This document shows positions 58,331 to 64,000 of a DNA stretch of 64,000 nucleotides, one piece after another. The position numbers were made by a program, and so were the translations under genes. The first letter of the stretch is position 1, and each line of letters begins with the position of its first letter. Source of the stretch: Typhlomys cinereus (Eukaryota; Chordata; Mammalia; Rodentia; Platacanthomyidae); the NCBI GenBank assembly GCA_023101885.1, contig JALPQD010000410.1:1582142-1646141 (forward strand), read 5' to 3'. A model generated the notes under the pieces. That model did not search any database and was not told the DNA's origin. It worked only from the letters and a program-made list of their open reading frames with translations.

Positions 58331-58624
58331 ATGGCTTCCAGAGAACAGGAAGAAATATGTAAAAAACACCTCTGCCCTAGACCCCACTCCAATACAGGAC
58401 AAAATATCCATCCCTGTCCCCTGTGGGAAAGTCAACAGGAGTCAGCCTACAGCTACACTGGCACAGGAGGCACACTACAACTGAGACCTCGAGGAATGCC
58501 TTTGGCACCCATCTTCAAGAAATGGAGACCTCGAGCTTCAGTGTCCCCTGCATGTCTCCTGCCAAGATACTTAGCTGTGACACTCCGTTGAGAGGCCCAC
58601 GCCCACATCTGGTATGTCTTTTTA

Positions 58625-58815
58625 TTAATTCATTTGCATGCGTGTGTGATATGTGTATATGTGTACATATTTGCATGTTTGTGGGTGCACTCACATGTGT
58701 CCATATACAAGCGTGTGGAGACCTGCTCTTGACGTCAGGAATATTCCTTGGTCATTCGTCACCTTCTTCATTAAGGCAGGACCTCTTATTGAACCTGGAG
58801 CTTACAGAGAGCAGC
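58625..58815 (-). mobile_element. B3-type SINE fragment, antisense
   Basis: GT-rich tail, 'gtgtggagacctgctcttgacgtcagg' and 'ggcaggacctcttattgaacctggagc'. The tRNA-like head is missing. Confidence 0.55.
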
Positions 58816-59031
58816 TAATCTGACTTCTTTTTGCTTTTAATAAACCCCAACTCTGCTTCATACTGGTTCATCCTAAAATTAATTTCTGCATCAAAGCCAA
58901 GGATCCACCTTTACTTGGGTTCAAGTCCCTGAATGACAAGGAACTCGCAGGGTGTTTTGGGCAACAGAACAGAACAGTACTGCCACCTCAGCAATGGCGG
59001 ACAATCCCCACACAGTGTTCAACCCAAATGG

Positions 59032-59183
59032 GGCTGGAGAGGTGGCTCAGGGGTTAAGCCTCCGCCTTGCAGGCAGAAGGTCTTGAGTTCGGATCCTAGA
59101 CCCCACGTATAGACACACACATGTGCACACACACAATTGAATAAATAATAATAAAAAAAATTTAAAAAAAAAAAACAAAAAAA
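59032..59183 (+). mobile_element. Young tRNA-derived SINE with internal deletion
   Basis: The head at 59032-59108 matches the young copies at 10619 and 59319, including 'acgtatagac'. It then jumps straight to the CA tail and 'ttgaataaataataataaaa'. About 120 bp of body is missing. Short flanks (caaatgg at 59025-59031 and 59184-59190) may be its target-site duplication. Confidence 0.85.
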
Positions 59184-59300
59184 CAAATGGGCTTCTAGAC
59201 GTGAGCTCCCACATGGGAAAGGCCTGCCTCACTGAGATTGGGTAACGGTGGTTAGCCACAGGTTTCAACTCAGGAAAGTTCCAGCTCTGGGCACACTTGT

Positions 59301-59318
59301 AAAAAATTTTAGTAGTTG
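59301..59318 (+). repeat. Target-site duplication of the SINE at 59319 (5' copy)
   Basis: aaaaaattttagtagttg recurs exactly at 59618-59635 (18 bp). Confidence 0.93.
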
Positions 59319-59617
59319 GGCTGGAGAGGTGGCTCAGGGGTTAAGCCTCCGCCTTGCAGGCGGAAGGTCCTGAGTTTGGATCCCAGATCCCACGTATAGA
59401 CGCCAGACGGATGCGGGGGCGGCCTGCGCTTCTTGTCCTGGTAGGGCGGAGCCTGTGAATCCCAGGGCAGAAGGAGGTGGAGGCGTCCATGGTGGTTCGC
59501 GAATTCGTCCGTGATTCTACACATACACAGACACACACATACACACACACACAGACACACGCGCGCGCGCACATACACACAGTTGAATAAATAATAATAA
59601 TAAAAAAAATTTTTAAA
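59319..59617 (+). mobile_element. Young tRNA-derived SINE, complete, tRNA-Ala-like head
   Basis: It is complete from head to tail with a perfect 18-bp target-site duplication. The head still folds like a tRNA: a 5-bp anticodon-type stem tccgc/gcgga closes a 7-base loop cttgcag whose middle is TGC (alanine UGC). A T-arm-like ctgag/cccag stem follows. The CpG-rich body matches 10681-10818, then a CA/GC stretch and A-rich tail. The (CpG) retention and perfect duplication point to recent insertion. Confidence 0.93.
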
Positions 59618-60546
59618 AAAAAATTTTAGTAGTTGAATTAAACTTTGAACAAACCTGCAGGAGATTGTCTGATTGATGAGGGAAAAACTCAACTCTGGGA
59701 AGGTGGGTAAGATGGAGTGAGATGGAGGGAGGCGATTCAGAGAGTTGACATTCTTCCACATACTTAGAAAAGACATGCTGTCTGTCAAGGAAGGTTTGTC
59801 CCTCTTTCAGAAATCCTGTGGATATGATGTGATCAATTTCTTCAACCCCTAATATTGATGAGCTCTCCTGCCAAACTGGATTGAGAATTCTAACCAGGCA
59901 CTCACAAGCCAGAATAAGACCCCTTGTTTCCATAAGTTTTGTCATGAATTTATTGACAATGTGCAATGTAGCTGCAGTATCTGAACAGCAACTACAGTGT
60001 AGATGCTGGAGTAGACTGTTTTCAAAACAACCTCTGCACTGTGTTTGCTTTTGCTTTGGTTTTTGATAGATGTCAGGGACAGTACCAAGCATACTTAGTA
60101 TGCATACTAAGTACACACTCTCCCACTGACCTGCATCCCCATCCCCTGGACCTCAATGGTCTTGGGAAGAAGTACAGAAAGCCCTTGGGACTGGATTCAA
60201 ACCACGAGCCTATGCTGAGAAAGAGGATTGATAAGTGAGGGTCTGGTGAAATGTATCTATGTAAGAAGGAGACTGAGATACTCTTTTCTACATTTGAGAA
60301 ACCTACTATGTACCTCTGGGAATCGAGGGTCGGCAGGATTGGATCCACCAGACTAGGATCCTCGGGGTTAAAGTCTTCTGGGTGAGGGCCCACTGTAGGC
60401 AGAAGTGAGGGAGACACTCAAAGTGGAATAAGACATTGTCCTTGTCCTTGGGATGGTTGTTGGAGCGTGGCAAGGACAGAGGCTTTTATACCATACAGTT
60501 GTGTGTTCTTCATTTCATAGAGAAAGACCCCTGTGAGCCTGATGCC

Positions 60547-60660
60547 TCTGGACTTCTTTAAGCCCCCATGTCTGTTGTTGATCTGTGTTCTCAACACGTT
60601 TCTTGCCTACAACAAGCTGAGATGTCAGACTTCAGTTTTTCCCAGCACCTCTCAGTATCT
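60547..60660. repeat. Local duplication, copy 1
   Basis: 'gatctgtgttctcaac', 'acgtttctt', and 'tgagatgtcagacttcagttttt' recur in order at 61179-61300. Confidence 0.8.
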
Positions 60661-61178
60661 CCACCCCCGTTTGCTCCTTCTCCTTTCCTGCTGGAGATGT
60701 TACACCTTCCAGGTCCTCTGTGGCTTTGCCCTCTTCATTCCCCATTCTCTTTCGAGGTGAATCCATGGCTGGATCTGCCACCCGGACCAGCTGACGTGTC
60801 CACATCCCGTGCATGGATAGATGCTCCGCCCCTCCTGACTTCCCACGAGTCGGCCGCCATGTGCCTCCACCATCAAGAGTCTCCTAGAAGACTCTTCGTT
60901 CCATTTTTGATGCTTTTCTCGTGCTCCCACAAAGCTAAATGCTGACACATTTCTATCTGGCATGTGTACAGGATACATATGAGCTCATTTCATCTCTCAG
61001 TGAAATTACCCAGATGCTAATTACTATTAGCATCTCAGTTTGCCATAGAGAAAACTGAGCACAGAGTGGCCATCAACCCAAGATGACACAGCTGGGGTTC
61101 CAACACGGACCCCCTGTCTCTGTCGGGGTAACTGCAGAAGGTATGTTTGGATAGCTTGGTCTACTCCTGTTTCTTCCC

Positions 61179-61300
61179 TTGGACTCCTTTAAGCCTCCAT
61201 ATCTGCTCCTGATCTGTGTTCTCAACGTCGGGCTTAGCACGTTTCTTTACCGCAACAAGTTGAGATGTCAGACTTCAGTTTTCTCCAGCATCCTCTGTCT
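61179..61300. repeat. Local duplication, copy 2
   Basis: Same orientation as 60547-60660 and about 630 bp downstream. By eye about 85 per cent identical, with an extra 9-10 bases near 61237. Confidence 0.8.
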
Positions 61301-62813
61301 GCCCCAAGCAGACAGGCCCTTGAATGGACAGATCCACTAAGTAGACTGACCCAGCCCATCAGCCTTTAGCCAGGTTCCCAGAAGGAGTGGCTTTGGTTGC
61401 TGAGTGTAAATATCCAGATGCTTTCTTCTCTCAGTTGGTGGCCTTCTTTCCCTCTCACATAATACCTTCTTGAGTCACACCCTCCAAACTCCCCTGAAGC
61501 TAACCTTTCAAAGATCGATAGCTGTCCCCTCTAAAAAGTCAAGTCCAGTGGCCTCTTAGGCCTCCTCTTCTGTTCCCTGAAGCTCCTTTTCTTCTCATAC
61601 TCTGCCACTGAGTCCCTTCCCAGTAGATAACAGCAGTAGCTCTAAATGTGTGGTCCCTGGTTTCCTGGAGTCTGGGCGGTGTCATTCCCTCCTGGCCAGA
61701 GCTGTGACATTATACAGAGTATTGCCAACCTAAGCTCCAGCCAGTTGGATTTGACTGGGGCTTCCATGCATGGGTATGCCTTGCATGTGACACTGTCCAT
61801 GTGACTAAACTCAGTCTCCAGGTCTCTATCTTTCTGAGAAGTAGGACTCACACCACGAAGCTTAGTGTAGCTATGAGAAGGGGGTCCCGAGGTCCATCGT
61901 AGACATCAGTTTTCTGCACTGTAACAAGAAACTTGAAATGATCAGTCTATAGTTCCAATCAATGGTCTCTTGGACCCATTGCTTTGGGCCTGTTCAAGGC
62001 AAAATATGTCGGACAGTTAAGCAGTGGACATTCATGGCAGGAAACAAAGAGAGACAGGAAGAGGCAGGAAACCCCAAATCCCCTCCCAGCACACAGATCC
62101 AGGGTCCTAATTTCTTCTCCCTAGATCCCAAAGATTTACCACCTCCCAATATACCTCAGACTGGTATTGAATGACAGTTTCCTCCCAACACACAGTCATC
62201 ATTTTGTCCAAGACTGTTAATATCACATTTGTTGATTGTTGATACTCCCTTAGAAATAAAGGGGCTGGGAGGAGCTACAATGCACGTGTACACCCACATG
62301 ACAGCCTATGTGCTATGCATACACCCATACATTCCCTCACACATATAGAGGAAGCTTAGTTGAAGGGATTCCATCTAGGGACCCCTGAGAAGCCAGCAGC
62401 TTTGACATGAGCTGCCTTTGGATCGTCCCTGTTCCTGTCAATAACCATCTCCTGCAACTTCTGTAAATAAGCCAAATAAACTCCTCAGTTTATTGTTATT
62501 TTTGTCTGTCTTGGAACTCCTATCTGGGGCGCATAGATTATGTGGCAGCTCCACAGGGGAAAAAAAATTCACACAACAGCTAGCTGATGACCAAGCCTTT
62601 AACACACAGTCTTTGGGAGGACTCCAGATCCAAGACGTAGCAATGAATACCAAAATCATTCCTCTCACTGGGTACAGTCCGTGGGTTTAAAGGTCGCCTC
62701 CTAGCAACCAGGATGAAGACCAGTCCTCTTTCGGGGTAACACCAAATTCCTTACTCTGCTCTAAGGTTCAGAAATACCTGGCTAAGAGGCACAGGCAAAG
62801 GATGCACATAAAC

Positions 62814-62853
<40 letters not shown>

Positions 62854-63534
62854 TATTCTGTTTTGTGGGAACTATCAGGTTACATTTAAAAGCCAAACGC
62901 ATGACCTTATGCGCTCATCAATCATGCTCAATTCATGCTTCCTTCCCAAAGGCCTCCTGGGGTAGGTTCTTACTCAGGCCAAAGCAATCAGTTATCATCG
63001 TCCTACCCAAGACAGAGACAAATGAAAATGAAAAGTGGGGTCCACGTGCCAAAAGCCCCATCCTACAGCTAGAGCAACTGTCATCGCCACTTGATACCTT
63101 TGTCTTAGCAGAGGGTCCTGAGTCCTGCCTCGTGACTGAAAGTCTACTTCCCAGCGAAAGGGCTAGAGGAAGCCAGGCTTCGGCTGCCCTCAGACCAACT
63201 CTAGTGCCTCTTTGTTAGATGGGCGATGATGTTGTTCCTAAGGGGACTCAGCTGTGCACACTTCCAGCAGAACAAACCTGGCTCTGGATGTCGAAGCTAT
63301 CTGGGGTCACACTGTGTCCAGTACGCTCTGCCACAGTGTTTCTCCAGCGTGTGACCACAGGAGAGGGAGAAGGGAGGGTCTATTTTCTATGCGTCTGGAT
63401 AAGATCCCTCCCTTCCTTCTTCTTTCTCTCCCATGCGAGCTTCCATTGGCCTAGAGATGTGCTAATAGCTCGTGAAGCACTTTGTGCTCCTCCTCCTCTG
63501 ATAGGCTTTTCCATTTCTTTCCAAAATGGTGGAA
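61301..63534. other. No gene seen; (CA)n at 62819-62851
   Basis: A MIR-like remnant is possible just upstream near 61020-61110, and an LTR-like 3' piece with AATAAA near 62476. No host exon is supported, although short open frames are common between 62800 and 63560. Confidence 0.35.
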
Positions 63535-63776
63535 GGACTGGGGAGATAGTTCAGGAGTGAAAGCCTTTGCCTCACAAGCAAAAGGACCTGAGTACGGATT
63601 CCCCAGATCCCACTTCAAAATGCTGGGCAGATCTGGTGGTGGTCTACATTTGTAGCCTGGGAAACCCCAGAGCAAAAACAATAAGGAGGTAGAGCAATCT
63701 AGGATGGTTCCCAATGTCACCCTTGGGCCTCCAAAGGCACACACACTCAAGGCACACACTCCAGTATACAATCACA
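63535..63776 (+). mobile_element. tRNA-derived SINE (older subfamily)
   Basis: The head 'gactggggagatagttcaggagtgaaagcc', 'tgcctcacaagcaaaaggacctgag' and the body 'aaggaggtagagcaatctaggatgg' are followed by a CA-rich tail. Confidence 0.85.
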
Positions 63777-64000
63777 CACATACAAACAACAACAGTAGCA
63801 ACAAATGGAAGTGAGGACACACTGGAAAATAGGGGGCATGGACTTTACTGTCTAATTTCATCCACCCTTTTGTCTTACTTAGCTTTAGGCTCTTTTGAAA
63901 GTAAGACATATTGTACATACTGTTCTCCTAGAGCAAAAGATAGGCGGATATTAGCTGAGCATCTGTTACCTAAAGGGGGTGTGCAAAGGGTTACTTCCCA

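Larger units (their letters stand above)
59225..59990 (+). mobile_element. ERVL-type LTR, interrupted by a young SINE
   Basis: 'ccagctctgggcacacttgtaaa' before the SINE, then 'gagattgtctgattgatgaggg', 'gagctctcctgccaaactgg' and 'agccagaataagacccc' after it, parallel the LTR at 55191. The ends are worn. Confidence 0.5.

Noticed and set aside
59319..59395. A functional tRNA gene
   Set aside because: The head is tRNA-like, but the acceptor stem does not close and the sequence continues into a SINE body with an A-rich tail and target-site duplication.

Overview
This window is mammalian intergenic or intronic DNA from a rodent. No gene, exon or functional RNA of the host could be supported. The rodent call rests on B1-like, ID-like and B3-like SINE pieces, MaLR and ERVL-type LTRs, long (CA/GT)n and (CT)n runs, and a rodent-style LINE-1. 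The commonest SINE has a B2-like tRNA head, but its body is not that of Mus or Rattus B2. This suggests a mouse-related rodent outside those genera; a jumping-mouse or jerboa relative is only a guess.

The centrepiece is a full-length LINE-1 on the + strand (9802-17840), bounded by a 20-bp target-site duplication with one mismatch (9782-9801 / 17841-17860). It has a CpG-rich 5'UTR with a duplicated promoter monomer, ORF1, ORF2 and a G-rich 3'UTR. Two later insertions split its ORF1: a young tRNA-derived SINE (10619-10938, 12-bp TSD) and a 5'-truncated L1 (11525-12845, 18-bp TSD). Without them the element is about 6.37 kb. ORF1 also carries a frameshift. ORF2 carries a frameshift, an in-frame TGA and a Tyr at the endonuclease catalytic His position, so the copy is dead although its reverse-transcriptase motifs are intact. 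Three more 5'-truncated copies of the same family lie at 19437-19846, 21378-21783 and 47097-48573, each with a TSD. All five L1 copies point the same way.

Layout: 1-8950 holds LTR remnants, tRNA-type SINEs and an ERV-like LTR edge. 8955-18092 is the L1 flanked by a roughly 180-bp duplicated segment. 18366-22900 has an LTR and two L1 tails. 22900-29260 has B3, B1 and tRNA-type SINEs, MaLR and ERVL LTRs, and the least repetitive stretch of the middle (about 26320-28780). 29260-38280 is mostly unique sequence with simple repeats. 38284-46990 holds a SINE split by a solo LTR, several B3-like SINEs, a degenerate minisatellite, and one LTR inserted in another. 47097-54350 holds an L1 tail, two LTRs, an MLT1 LTR and more SINEs. 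54350-64000 holds LTRs, young SINEs and a GATA/GACA tract.

The history is layered retrotransposition: old LTRs and SINEs, then L1 copies, then young SINEs, some of them nested. I found no new host-defence, metabolic or other genetic system. The unusual features are the nesting, the L1 promoter monomers with splice-donor motifs, a SINE keeping a tRNA-Ala(UGC)-like fold, and several short duplications.
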